A stretch of 64,000 nucleotides of DNA, from positions 64,237,001-64,301,000 of the forward strand of contig NC_069366.1 in NCBI RefSeq assembly GCF_021730395.1, in the 5' to 3' direction. A program made the position numbers and the translations under genes. Each line of letters opens with the position of its first letter. The first letter of the stretch is position 1. The notes beneath the pieces are model-generated. The model searched no databases and was not told where the DNA came from. It saw only the letters and a program-made list of their open reading frames with translations. This document shows, piece by piece, positions 11,901-23,100 of this stretch. This DNA comes from Mercenaria mercenaria (Eukaryota > Mollusca > Bivalvia > Venerida > Veneridae).

Positions 11901-13952
11901 ATGAGAAAACCAACATAGTGGGTATGCGACCAGCAAGGATCCAGACCAGCCTGCGCATCCGCGCAGTCTGGTCAGGATCCATGCTGTTCGCTTTCAAAGC
12001 CTATTACAATTAGAGAAACCGTTAGCGAACAGCATGGATCCTGACCAGACTGCGCGGATGCGCAGGCTGGTCTGGATCCTTGCTGGTCGCATACCCACTA
12101 TGTTGGTTTTCTCATGGCACGGCTCATATTATGATTAAGACTCATGCAAGGTTTCATGAACCTATATCAAATACTTTTTGAGCTAGGCGCATCACAAGGT
12201 GAAAATGTGCATTTTTTACTCTATCAGAGGCCATAACTCTGGAAATACGGGGTGGAGCCAGATGAAAAATAGGATGTGCCGAGTTCATATTATTATAAAG
12301 ACTCATGCAAGGTTTCATCAATATATATCAAACACTTTTTGAGCTAGGTCCGTCACGAACTTCAGACAGACAAGACCAAATCTACATACCCCCACCACTC
12401 ATGGCAGGGTGGGGGGCAAAAGACATCTTTATTATTCAAAGGTCACTCAAAATAAACATCAAATGTTAAGAATCAGAAATAACATTAGTAGCCTACAGGG
12501 ATATAAATTAGCAGAGGGCCCAGTAGCCAATGGCCCCTAAATTTTGGGCTGCGCACCGAAATTGTTGGAGAAAATGCCCATATACCTAATGTTAAACATT
12601 TATTTTTGACAGTCTGGGCCCCTAAATAAAAATAGCTAGTTTATATCCCTGGCCTTTATAACCAGGTTATCTCTGTTTACAGGTGGTCTTACAGATTTTG
12701 ACTGTAGTTCTCAATTTTTTTCCTCTATTTTAGTGACAGTTTTTTTGCTGACATGCTGCAGCAGGTCTACTTGTTACCGCTTTAACTCTCATACACCTCA
12801 GCTGAATGCAAGATATTATTTCAGGGCCAATTTTACATTCATGATATCTGACACAGAATTTACTGTAAATCAATTATGACCTTACTTTCTCATTTCATGT
12901 GGAAGGACTTTGAAGCTGCACATGCACTAACGTCCGAGGCAAATGAAACAAGAGCTGTCATAGGAATGACGAATTATACCCCCACAATACCGGCCTTGTC
13001 ACAGTGACCTACCTTGACCTTGGACCTACTGACCTAAAAATCAATAGGGGTCATCTGCTGGTAATCATCTACCTCCCTATGAAGTTTCATGATCCCAGGC
13101 CCAAGCATTCTCAAGTTATCATTTGGAAACCGTTGAACTGTTCCGGATTATTGTGCCCTTAACCTTTGACCTACTGATCTCAAAGTCGAACATGATCTGA
13201 ATTTAATGATGTTATACCTGTGTACTAAAATTTATGATCCTACTATTCCTAGGCCCAAGCCTTCTCATCATAAAAAAGTCATCCCGATAAGCCAAATGAG
13301 TAAGGCTATGACTTCCCCAACTTGAAAAAGGAGAAAATTCCATTGAGCTATTGGGATGGTTGAGGCTCTGATGGAATGCATAATCAGTTATCAAAATTTT
13401 TCGAGATTATCAGTTGAACAGCAATGTAAAAACACAAATCTTGCCCATCAATTTAACATTATTGACCGATGTTTTAGAATGCACTTAACACAAAATAAAA
13501 ATATTTAGATTTTACTGTGAATATCATGATTTCTGTAGCACAGCAGCAATTAATGCAAACTACAGAAACAGTTTAATTACTGAGGGTGTTGTGACCTCAA
13601 CCTACAATACAAGTGTCCCACAAAGACATACAAGATTTTTACTGAAAATTTACCTGTACTCCCTTAACATTATGATGCAACACTTGGACAGTTTCATTTT
13701 TAAGCAAGTTCCGTGACAAAATAAACCCCGAAACATATTCAACAAGATGATTTTTTTTATGGAACTCCTTTTGTTTACTGTATAACATCGCGAAAATTTG
13801 TGACAAAGATAAACATTGACGCATAGGTGTTTTACATTTTACGGGTTTTAATTCGTTACCATAAGCAAAGCTGCAAACTTCTCATTATCAGATTTTGCAC
13901 GACGTAACACCGTCAAATACTGAGAAACATCGTGTTTTTCCTCCGTTTCCAT
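2962..13952 (-). CDS. NCDN: Neurochondrin, first six coding exons (3' part lies outside the window)
   Basis: Neurochondrin is a cytosolic helical-repeat protein known in vertebrates for roles in neurite outgrowth and mGluR5 and CaMKII signalling. Six exons read in phase on the minus strand: 13952-13860, 9507-9408, 8536-8451, 5359-5295, 3640-3501 and 3089-2962, together 612 nt or 204 codons. Every junction has AG and GT at the expected places. Recognisable stretches are YLTVLRRAKSDNEKFAALLM in exon 1 (vertebrate form [20 protein letters not shown]), a REILDAVGGKFFSRLL helix in exon 2, VPDDCPPN in exon 3 and LVDDTYDCFNSL in exon 5. The 65-nt exon 4 was found by phase and by fit to the vertebrate order. 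The chosen start gives METEEKHD; an in-frame ATG at 14057 would add 35 residues, but they look unlike the family. Vertebrate neurochondrin is about 730 aa, so roughly 500 residues are missing; I found no further exon between 1 and 2961. Confidence 0.9.
4573..5200 (-). mobile_element. Hairpin-ended element related to R7, with two core units
   Basis: Two copies of an approximately 190-bp unit (4620-4980) share GAGGTCAGGTGATGT and GATGAGGAATGGTCACAGG. GGACGGACGAACGG boxes and a final GCCGGGGGCATAAAA mark the other end. A foldback element at 4967-5127 has split it. Confidence 0.55.
4967..5127. mobile_element. Small foldback element inside an R7-like element
   Basis: CTACATATGAATACTTATGT at the left is mirrored by CTAAGTATGCAAATGTGAG at the right, about 160 bp apart. 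The flanks join to a sensible R7-like sequence. Confidence 0.5.
5388..6502 (-). mobile_element. Hairpin-ended element with minisatellite core (R4)
   Basis: On the minus strand it starts TTAGCTCACCTGTCACATAG and ends GGGCCATCATGGCCCTCTTG. The core includes repeated blocks with GGGGCCATAACTCTGGAACC and GATCTGGCCAGTT. It begins 29 bp from the fourth NCDN exon. The same family occurs at 29159-31348. Confidence 0.7.
6951..8216. mobile_element. Non-autonomous hAT-like element, 5-bp duplication CCTCT
   Basis: It starts CAGGGTTTCCGCTG and ends CAGTGGAAACCCTG, with CCTCT directly on each side (6946-6950, 8217-8221). The 3' half holds three units of about 125-140 bp built on ACCAGAGGCCACCA and a C-rich block. 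No transposase frame was seen. Internal text (GATAAACCAATGACAGCT, AGCTCCGCCTTTA) is shared with the element at 19425-20810, so the two are relatives. Confidence 0.8.
8881..9025 (-). mobile_element. tRNA-headed SINE, truncated 3' part
   Basis: The plus strand shows the reversed tail (TTAACGTCGCACCAACAC) with an A-rich end, then GGTGGAGGAAGACCCCAGGT. The tRNA-like head is missing. It matches the 3' half of the copy at 25681-25961. Confidence 0.75.
9752..11227. mobile_element. hAT-like element, 5-bp duplication CACTA, carrying a nested R2
   Basis: It starts CAGGGTTCATACAG and ends CTGTGCGAGCCCTG, and CACTA flanks both ends (9747-9751, 11228-11232). Both ends have TTTCCATGATATTTCC motifs inside. 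A hairpin-ended R2 element fills 9929-10760, leaving about 640 bp of the original. An 83-codon open frame at 10817-11068 resembles nothing I know. Confidence 0.75.
9929..10760 (-). mobile_element. Hairpin-ended element R2, four core units of about 174 bp
   Basis: The unit centres on GCAAAAAGCAGGATGGAGTT, TATGATGGTGAACAA and AGCTGACCTAAACATAAAAC and recurs near 10036, 10211, 10384 and 10559. The ends are AACAAGAGCACTGCCTTGCG and ATCAGATAAGCTA. A second copy lies at 20934-22116 in the opposite orientation. Confidence 0.8.
11233..12420 (-). mobile_element. Hairpin-ended element R10 with minisatellite core
   Basis: Units carry GGGGCCATAACTCTG, AATAGGAGGTGC and ATAAAGACTCATGCAAGG. The minus-strand start is a GCCCCCCACCCTGCC stretch followed by CTTGTCTGTCTGAAG. 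A 235-bp palindrome sits at 11891-12125. The start of another R10 copy lies at about 63783. Confidence 0.65.
11891..12125. mobile_element. 235-bp near-perfect palindromic MITE
   Basis: Arms of about 110 bp start GAGCCATGCCATGAGAAAAC and end mirrored at GGTTTTCTCATGGCACGGCT. Each carries CCAGACCAGCCTGCGCATCC or its complement. The short centre is AT-rich. ATAT occurs on both sides, and other units of the R10 host show the empty site TTCATATTATGAT, so a duplication of about 4 bp is likely. Confidence 0.85.
12496..12651. mobile_element. Small CAGGG MITE (156 bp)
   Basis: It starts CAGGGATATAAATTAGC and ends GCTAGTTTATATCCCTG, mirrored at 16 of 17 positions. The flanks are GCCTA and GCCTT, an imperfect 5-bp duplication. 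GGGCCC motifs recur inside both arms. Confidence 0.7.
12946..13270 (-). mobile_element. Partial hairpin-ended element (R12)
   Basis: The left end is AAACAAGAGCTGTCATAGGA, the reverse of the common CTCTTGTTT end behind a short hairpin. Inside are TGACCTACCTTGACCTTGG and a repeated AGGCCCAAGC block. The right limit is uncertain. Confidence 0.45.
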
Positions 13953-14127
13953 GCCCTTGCGAACTTTGCGATGAACCGGAAATGGATATGTTTTCACCTT
14001 CTGTATCTGCTGACGCTTGCAAACCATAAGGGGAGCAACAGGGAAAATTTTCAGCAAGCACTTGAATAAGCTGGATCACAATTGGATTGCATTTGTTATT
14101 TTCGTTCAATGTCAACAAAAATTGAGC
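13953..14127. promoter_or_regulatory. Probable bidirectional promoter between NCDN and EXOSC4
   Basis: Only 175 bp separate the divergent start codons of NCDN (minus strand) and EXOSC4 (plus strand). Both 5' UTRs and any shared core promoter must therefore lie here or within the first exons, unless an untranslated first exon lies further out. No TATA box stands out. This is an inference from geometry. Confidence 0.6.
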
Positions 14128-17100
14128 ATGGCAGGTCTGGAATTGCTTTCAGACCAAGGCTTTCGTATTGACGGCCGAAAATCAAATGAACTCAGACGAA
14201 TTCAGTGTAGACTAGGGGTTTTCAGTCAAGCTGATGGATCAGCTTATATAGAACAAGGCAACACTAAAGTCTTGGCCGCGGTTTACGGCCCGCATGAGGT
14301 GAAATTGAAAATATTTTTTTTTTGTAGTGTCTAGCCATCCGGTAACCGGATACCTAGCCTGCGTTCTAGCAGTTACCTGACGGCTAGCAAATCCTCGGGG
14401 GACGGGGGAAGGGGGGGATGGGATTTTCAAGGGGTGTCGGCACAGGCACCAGTATCGGACCTGGGACAAAAATATGGCCTTGTTTTCATCCTAAATGAGT
14501 TCAAAATGAAAAATATTTAGTGAAATATGAGCCCCCTTCAAAAGATACATATGTCTACTGCATATTTAGTGAAATATGAGCCCCCTTCAAAAGATACATG
14601 TGTCTACTGCAGTAGACATACGTATCTTTTGAAGTAGACATATGTATCTTTTGAAGGAATCTTGGACGTTTCGACCCCAAGACATTTCGACCCCAAGACA
14701 TTTCAACGTCAAAATTTAATTTTCTTGGACAATTCGACCCCAAAGACATTTCGACCCCAAGACATTTCGACCCCTCAGAAATAGTTGTATGTTTTCATTT
14801 TATATTTCTTCCATTTTGCATATTTTAGAAAATATGAATATATAGATCTATATAAATATTCTATTTTTAAATGAATCATACACAAAATACATGTCAGTGA
14901 AAAAACCGCGCTGACCGGAAAGGACCGGCCGTATGTTTATTATTGGAACTAATTGAATTATTTCTTCATGTTTAATTTGATAATTTAAGAAGAAAATATA
15001 TTATGAAAAATCAGTTTTTAAAAGAATTATATCATATTTATATATAAATATAAAAACGTTTACTGCATTTATTGCCAAAGCACAATTAATGTCCTTTGAA
15101 TATATGCGGCGTAACAAACACATGCCTCTGATTAGTCCTGACAGAGTTTGATTGGATTATCACACCTATTGATTACATCAGTTAATCGGTATATTTGTAA
15201 GCACACACAAGTGACATGTGACAAATAATGTCTAACAAGGTAAGTGCAGTTAGATATGATAAGCTTTTATTTAATTTAAAAGCTAACAAAATTATGGCGA
15301 TTGTGGTTCATCCACGAGTGCGCAAATTTCCCGTGCGCTCAACAAATTTCAGCTTCGTATAAAAACGTTTTGCGCATTTTATTTTCCTTTTGTAAATTAA
15401 TTATTTATTAGAGATATGATTGAATTCTATCATAAACCCTAAAAATACGATTTATTAAAGAAATACCTGTGTACATTAGAGAATTTTAGGACATGGAAAT
15501 TTCGAATGCACAAATTTCCAGTGCGCACGCCGATTTTCAATCATGTAGTAACGCGCAAAAGTATTTTAATTGCCTTTTGAGAAAATTATTATACATATGT
15601 TTGAATTCAGTCATAAATCACCTCAAAAATACCATTTGTTTAAGAAATACGGGTGTATTTCGGTTATGGCAATTTCCCGCGTGGTTGCCGAATTTCAATC
15701 TCTTATAAAAATCGTTTTGCGTTAAAGAATTTTTTTTATCCTTCTGAAACTTATTATTTATATTATACACGAATGATTGCTGCAATAAACTCTACAAAAA
15801 TACCATTTATAATAAAATAAGGGTGTATTTCGGTAATGGAAATTTCCCGCGCGGTCGCCGAATTTCGATCTCGTATAGTCATTTTGCGTGAACGTATTTT
15901 ATTTTCCTTTCGTCTTTTTTTCATTTATGATATATACAATGTATGATTGAATTATTTCAAAAAACCTTCAAAACTACCTTTAACTTACAAAATACAGGTG
16001 AATTCCGGTTATGGAAAATGTATTCCGGTGTATCCCGTTTTTTAGGTGGATTCCGGTTTAATGTGTGACCGAAATCGCTTGAAGTTGTTAAAATCATACT
16101 TTTAAAATCATACTTTAAATCACGTGTATTTGCTAAAATATTTAATATAGAAAAAAGTAATAATGCTGCCACATTTTCCTTACAGATATGAAATATGATA
16201 TTTTTCCCCCGTTTTTAACAGAACAGTACTCACATATTCTTATATTTTGCAGTAACGGGGATTTCGTGTTTGATATTTTACAACTGGAAGGAATGTCCTT
16301 TATAGAAAAGAGCAGTTTGTAAATAACAAAAATCATATTCTGTATTCTGTAAAGCAAATACTTTATGTGTGCATCAAAATCGCTTACGAAAATAACATTA
16401 AATGCGAAAATAAGCAATGTTGTTTAATTTCCTATTTTTTTCTTTACATTTTCGCCCAAATTAAAGATAATGTGGACCAGGGCTTCGGAAATTTGCCGGT
16501 TTGTCGGTTTTGGACCGATTTTTGACTTTTCAGACCGATTCGTGAAGTGAAAAAACGCAAAAAATCGGTCCCGTAAAAATGGAGAAAAGTATAAATTTCG
16601 GTCTTATATCTCAATACACGATCACCTGCCAAGTAAGAAATTGTTGGTCGCACCTTCAGATAATCAATAAACGTGTCAATCGGTCTGATTGTCACTTTGA
16701 TAATCGGTCCGTAATTAGCGCGTGACGCAATCAGTGCTCGCGCGGCACATCCTTTAATGTTTGCAGACAGCCGACTGCGGTGTATTAAACATTTTTGACT
16801 GGTTTCCTAACGTTTCTAACTGGATCCAAATCATTTCGACGGGGATCAACTTCTTTTATTTAGAATCTGACGGATGGTTTATTTCAAAAGGCTATGTTTG
16901 ATCACGGTAACAAACAAATGGTCGCTGCATTTAATCAAAGAGCTATAATTGCACATTATAGGTCTTTGATTTAATGAGACATCATACGGAAAACCGATAA
17001 AAATAATTTTTATAATTACTTGATTTGAAAAAATTACATGATTCATTTGTTGGGGCTCCAGTTGAAACAAATGCAGAAAATTGTCTTTGCAACCCGACTG

Positions 17101-20100
17101 TACAAAAAAGAAAAAAATGGACGGGCAACCACGAATGATAAAGAAAACCGGAGTGGCACTGTTTATCAAATCGGTCTTTTAAAAAACGTTTCAAAATGAA
17201 ATTTTGTTTACATCAGAAGAGAACATATAACTTTATAAAATGTAGTTGCTTATTGAAGTACAACGTAAGTGAAATGAAATATCCGTGGCCAACCTGCGTG
17301 ACGTTTTGGTACTATACATGCGGGAAATTCGATCTCAGCGTTCAAATAACGTACACATTCGGTCCGCGGCAGAGTATTCTTTAAATACTGAGGCTGTTTA
17401 GCAGAGAATATGTGTCGTGTAACTCACTTTGACGCATTGTATTTTATAGAATTTCGTCAAAGAATGAGGAAACATCACAAAGTATCTGCCGTGTATACGG
17501 TATTGAAGTCATGTGCGTTGGCTTTTAGACTAGTTACGCACACGGTGTCAATGCCTCGTATTATCTTGGAAAAACATCGAAATTTAAACAAAGTAACGAT
17601 CACACATAACACTGAATAACTGTCTTTATTGTATGGTAACGCGCGGTGACTGGTAACTTAGGTTTAATGCATGACATGCTTATTTCTTTTCACTATCACG
17701 TTTTACAAAATATATAATACTGGGAATGCGGTGGGTGGGGTAGCGCCGATGTCAGGATTTTCGTGTCGGACCGATTGAGTTATCAAAATTTCCGGAGCCC
17801 TGATGTGGACACATGTATATAAATATCCGATGTCACAACAATCGCTTAATTGATTGTTAATTGCAATGCGCACTGCAGATAAATATACACGTGCTCTATA
17901 TCAACAAACAATTAATCAAGGTGTGATAATCCAATCAAAAGTTCACGTTTTCTGATTATCATTTTAAATATCAATATAATGAAGATGGTGACATCTTAAA
18001 CTTCTTTGAGTTACATTATAATTATTTATATTTGGTTGAATCCCATAGAAATGAGATGCATATATCTTTCACCAAAAAAAAAAAAAAAAATCAAATGAAA
18101 ATATTAAATAAATAGATAAATATATAAAGAGGTATTATAGATGTGACTTTATTAAAGTTATTTTCATAAATAAAATCAGCGAAATCGGCCGATGATTTAA
18201 AAATCTTTTCTTTTTAATATAGCCGTGTACTAAAATAGTCTTTAAGATGATTTGAAAATATAAATAAAAACCTAGTATGAAAATATGTTATATGGAGGTT
18301 ATTTTAAGATAGATAATCAGAACGATTTGTTCATAAATTATTTACGTAATAAACGCGGCTGATACATAAATCCCGTTATTTTCGTTAATAAAAAAAATAT
18401 AAATGATGATTATTTCGTTATTGTGAGATAAAAATGACTTATTTTTCATATGAAGGCAGGTACTAATATAGTCTTTAAGAAATTAAAAAAGAATTTTAGA
18501 AAATAAAGAAATTTAGACAAATGTGGCTCATTTTCATTAAAAAAATCTTATTTTCGCGAAAATAACCGTATTTTAACATTTTAATTGGTAATTAAGCGTT
18601 ATTACATTTTGAAATTGCTCAATTATCTATAGATTAAAGCTTAATTATAACAATGACGGCATTTTTAGATGTTTTCAGGCATATCATTGAATGGGGTCGA
18701 AATGTCCAAGGAGTTGGGGTTGAAATGTCTTGGGGTGGAATTGTCTCTTGGGGTTGAAATGTCTTGGGGTCGAAATGTCTTGCTAGCTTTTGAAGGGGGC
18801 TCATATTTCACTAAATATTTTTCATTTTGAACTCATTTAGGATGAAAACAAACATATTTTTGTCCCAGGTCCGATACTGGTGCCTGTGTTATGACTGGGT
18901 TGATAATTACCAAAGAGTGCCGAACATATTTACACAGTAAATCAGAGTGTCACTGACTGTTGTGTATTATACATGTTTGACACACATGTAGCTGGAGGAA
19001 AGAGTTGTTTTTCACAGGTGAATTATTAATTGTTTGTTTTGATAAGGGATTAGACAAGCAGGGCCATTTCCACCTGTCTCACATCACGGGGCCGAATATC
19101 TGCCCATTCTCAATGCCAATTAAGCTCCATTTTTTATCAATTTGAAGCAAAAAAACTCCCAGTCATAAGAAATAATTCCCAACTGAAATGAATTTTGATT
19201 ATTCAAAGAAAAATTTTGCTCTGTAAAAACCAGTCCATTACTATTTTTAGAACAGGAGTGTTATTTCCCCTTATGGAGTTACGCCATTTTCTTCCAATGT
19301 CCTTTACCAACATAATTTGCTACTAAATCGGACATATTTCATTGAAAATTGGATGAAAACACACATTCATTTATTTGATAACATCAATCTACATTATTTT
19401 GGTAAGGGTAAATACATGTTGATGCAGGGTTCTCGCCAGGCTATTATCGCCTGTCGCATGCGACATGCCTTCAGACTTTGAGTTGTATATTCGACATCCC
19501 TTATTTCCCCCGTCATCCCTTAATTGCCGAAGCGACATGTCATAAAATCATCCCAATAAACACCCCGATTAATCCGATAGTGTATTCGAAAAGCTTCCAC
19601 GTGCTGCCCGATAGTTTAGGTAAAGCGATGCGAGTTAAGATAACCGATAAACCAATGACAGCTTCCTATATGTGGAACGTGTGACGTAAATTTCATCGTA
19701 GCTCCGCCTTTAAATCCTTTGACAGGCGGCATCTTGTGATGTGTACATGAAAGTGACTGTTCTCGCAAGTTTTAAGATTATACATGTCATTAGATATAAT
19801 GACAGATGATTCAACAATTATCGTCCGAATGTTTTTCGCAATCAAGGAAAGACAATGTAAGGAATTAAGTAAAAAATTGTGCAACACGGTAAAATGCTTT
19901 TGAACAATTATCGCCGTAATATTAATGTTTTTCACATGAATGAAATGTGTTTTCTCGGGCGGAATATCGAAAAGACAATGCAAGAATTAATGTTTTCTGT
20001 CGTCACTTTCAAAATAGAACTTGTAGAGAAAAGTTTGAAATACCCTTTGTGCATTATTTCAACACGAACGGACACTTTGGTAGAACCACCAACCTTCCGT

Positions 20101-23100
20101 AAGCCAGCTGGATGGCTTCCTCACAAGAAGAACCTCACATGAAGAATTCAACGCCCCGAGTGTGGCTCGAACCCACATCGATGAGAGGCAAGTGATTTGA
20201 AGCCAGCGACCTTAACCACTCGGCCACGGAGGCCCTGGTCACAATTTCAGAATCCCTCCCAGCCACGCCAAATGGCCATTGATCCAAAATGGAAACCAGC
20301 GTTTCCCTGGATGACAGTCTCGGATTGTGTTGTTTTACATGTATGTAGAACAAACAGTTGACATTTTCAAAAACTTAAAATAGATAAGTTTTCAGCAAAT
20401 AAACTCCGCAGAAATAGAAGACATAAACTTTAAAATACAAATAGATCTGTGTGCAGTGCTAAAATTGTGTTGTTTTATGTACAATAAATAGTAAATGAAC
20501 ATTTTTAGCAACTTAAAATTGATGAACTTTTAATTGTCATTCAGCAGATAACTCCTTAGGATTTTTATGACCTAATATCTTTACTTGTTGTACATGTAAA
20601 TGATGCTTATTAATCACTGAAAATACCACTATGTTTTTCACTCTGAAATGCACCAGAATGCACCAAAAAGAGTTGTAATAACACAAAATTTTCTGGGGTG
20701 ACCCCCATACCCCCCATGCACGAGGGGACACCCCTCCCGCACCCACCCCTTTGCTCGTCAGAAAATATCCTTCTGCAACATGCCTTCGCAAAATCCTGGC
20801 TAGAACCCTGTGATGCATTTCTGTTTTCTATTTTTCATGTCAAAATCATCAGTATTTTTATACGAAAGTGGGTGGGGTAAGGAATTTACATAATTTATGA
20901 GTTGTGTTCAGACCAGTTTAGAGCTTCGTTTTGTAGCTCATCTGATTTTTAAAAAAAAAAATGATGAGTTATTGTCATCACTTGATCGGTGTCAACGTTG
21001 CCTGGTTAAGTTTTATGTTTAGGTCAGCTTTTCTCCTAAACTATCAAAGCTATTGCTTTGAAACTTGGAACACTTGTTCACCATCATAAGCTGACCCTGC
21101 ACAGCAAGAAACTTAACTCCATCCTGCTTTTTGCAAGATTTATGGCCCCTTTTGTACTTAGAAAATATCAAATTTTTTGGTTAAGTTTTATGTTTAGGTC
21201 AACTTTTCTGCTAAACTATCAAAACTATTGATTTGAAACTTGCAACACTTGTTCACCATCATAAGCTGACCCTGTACATTAAGAAACTTAACTCCATCCT
21301 GCTTTTTGCAAGAATTATTGCCCCTTTTGGACTTAGAAAATCTGTTTTCTTGGTTAAGTTTTATGTTTAGGTCAGCTTTTCTCCTAAACTATCAAAGCTA
21401 TTGCTTTGAAACTTGGAACACTTGTTCACCATCATAAGCTGACCCAGCACAGCAAGAAACTTAACTCCATCCTGCTTTTTGCAAGATTTATGGCCCCTTT
21501 TGTACTTAGAAAATATCAGATTTCTTGGTTAAGTTTTATGTTTAGGTCAACTTTTTCTCTTAAACTATCAAAGCTATTGCTTTGAAACTTGCAACACTTG
21601 TTCACCATCATAAGCTGACCCTGTACAGCAAGAAACATAACTCCATCCTGCTTTTTGCAATAATTATTGCCCCTGTTGGACTTAGAAAATCAGTTTTCTT
21701 GGTTAAGTTTTATGTTTAGGTCAACTTTTTCTCTTAAACTATCAAAGCTATTGCTTTGAAACATGCAACACTTGTTCACCATCATAAGCTGACCCTGTAC
21801 AGCAAGAAACATAACTCCATCCTGCTTTTTGCAATAATTATTGCCCCTGTTGGACTTAGAAAATCAGTTTTCTTGGTTAAGTATTATGTTTAAGTCAGCT
21901 TTTCTCATAAACTATCAAAGCTATTGCTTTAAAACTTGCAACAGTTTTTCACCATCATAAGCGGACGCTGTACATCAAAAAACATAACTCTATCCTGCTT
22001 TTTGCAAGAATGATGGCCCTTTTTAGACATAGAAAATCATGGGTAGGACAATATTTCTATTATACAAAAAAATCAGATGAGCATCAGCACTCGCAAGGCG
22101 GTGCTCTTGTTTTTTAAGTCCTCGAGTAGAATAATGTTAATGCATGTTCACCTTCATTTCAGACTTAAATTGAGACTTTGTTTCTATAAATTTAATCTGT
22201 TAAGAAAGTTTAAGTTTAAGTTAGAACAGGAGGGAGCTTCTGTAAGATAGCATGCTCGACTTTTCTCAGTGATTGACTCTGAATTAAAGCTTTGCCAGTA
22301 AAAAGGGCAATTAAAGCTTTGCCAGTATCAGGGGCATAATAGTCAATAGCTTTGAATGTAACAGAGATATTAGACATTGTATAAAACTTTAACAAAAAAA
22401 AGGAAGTTTAAAAGTGGCATAACTCTGTCAAAATTCAAATCAAGAGTTATGAGGATTGTTTCTTCTGGTGTAGACTTATATACATTATTGTGTGGCCAAA
22501 AATGTTGGATTTTGCCTCTAAGTTATGTGTCCGCGCGCTTAGGTAATTTATGTCGATAAAAAACCTCCAGTTTTGAGACCCCAACTCCAGCTGAAAAATG
22601 GCAAACCTCCAGTTTTGGGATTCTGAACTTATCACATGTATGATTATCTAGGTCAAAAACAAGGTTATTGGGTCAAATCATAGAAAGACATTGTTCACAC
22701 TCAAAAGGCTACATTTTCTCCCTGATTTTCCTGAGACTTGGTTGGAATGTTTGTCTGTTTATGTAGGTCTAAGTAGGTTTTGGTGTTGCTCAGCTCCTAC
22801 AATGGAGATTAAGTTGAAAATCTTGCCAATACCTCAGTAAGAGGTAGTTATTCAAATCTGTAAACAGTGAACCCTAAATGGCCATGACATTTAAAGGTCC
22901 AAATTACTTTGACACTTTTCTTTCAGTCAGTCTCTTCTCATATACTTTCAGTTTGACATAGATTTGTAATGTATAAGTTGCAAAAGAACTGAAAATAACC
23001 CATGTACAATTATTATATAGATTGTATTCAGAGCTGTGAAAGTTCTTTAGTTTGTCAAAACACAGAGTGTACTGTACAACTTGCATTTAGAGACTATCAA

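Larger units (their letters stand above)
14441..18888. mobile_element. Long terminal-inverted-repeat element in EXOSC4 intron 1
   Basis: The first 100 or so bases (CACAGGCACCAGTATCGGAC to GAGCCCCCTTCAAAAG) are mirrored at the right end with only about two differences. Inside each arm lies a minisatellite of GACATTTCGACCCCAA units (about 14660-14775 and 18690-18785), and homology continues inward to a TTTGATTGGATTATCACACC block (near 15148 and 17925). The centre has four diverged units of about 160-190 bp (15290-16050) and a nested hAT-like element. No coding sequence or clear target duplication was seen; family unassigned. Confidence 0.8.

Noticed and set aside
15229-15250. ATGTCTAACAAG followed by GTAAGT, like a tiny first exon
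   Set aside because: No second exon could be found within the element.
17410-17619. 69-codon frame inside the hAT-like element as a transposase remnant
   Set aside because: It lacks any hAT domain motif I can identify.
20160-20234. tRNA-like sequence with A and B boxes (also at 25681, 49591, 56843)
   Set aside because: The acceptor stem is not closed and each is followed by the same non-tRNA body; these are SINE heads.
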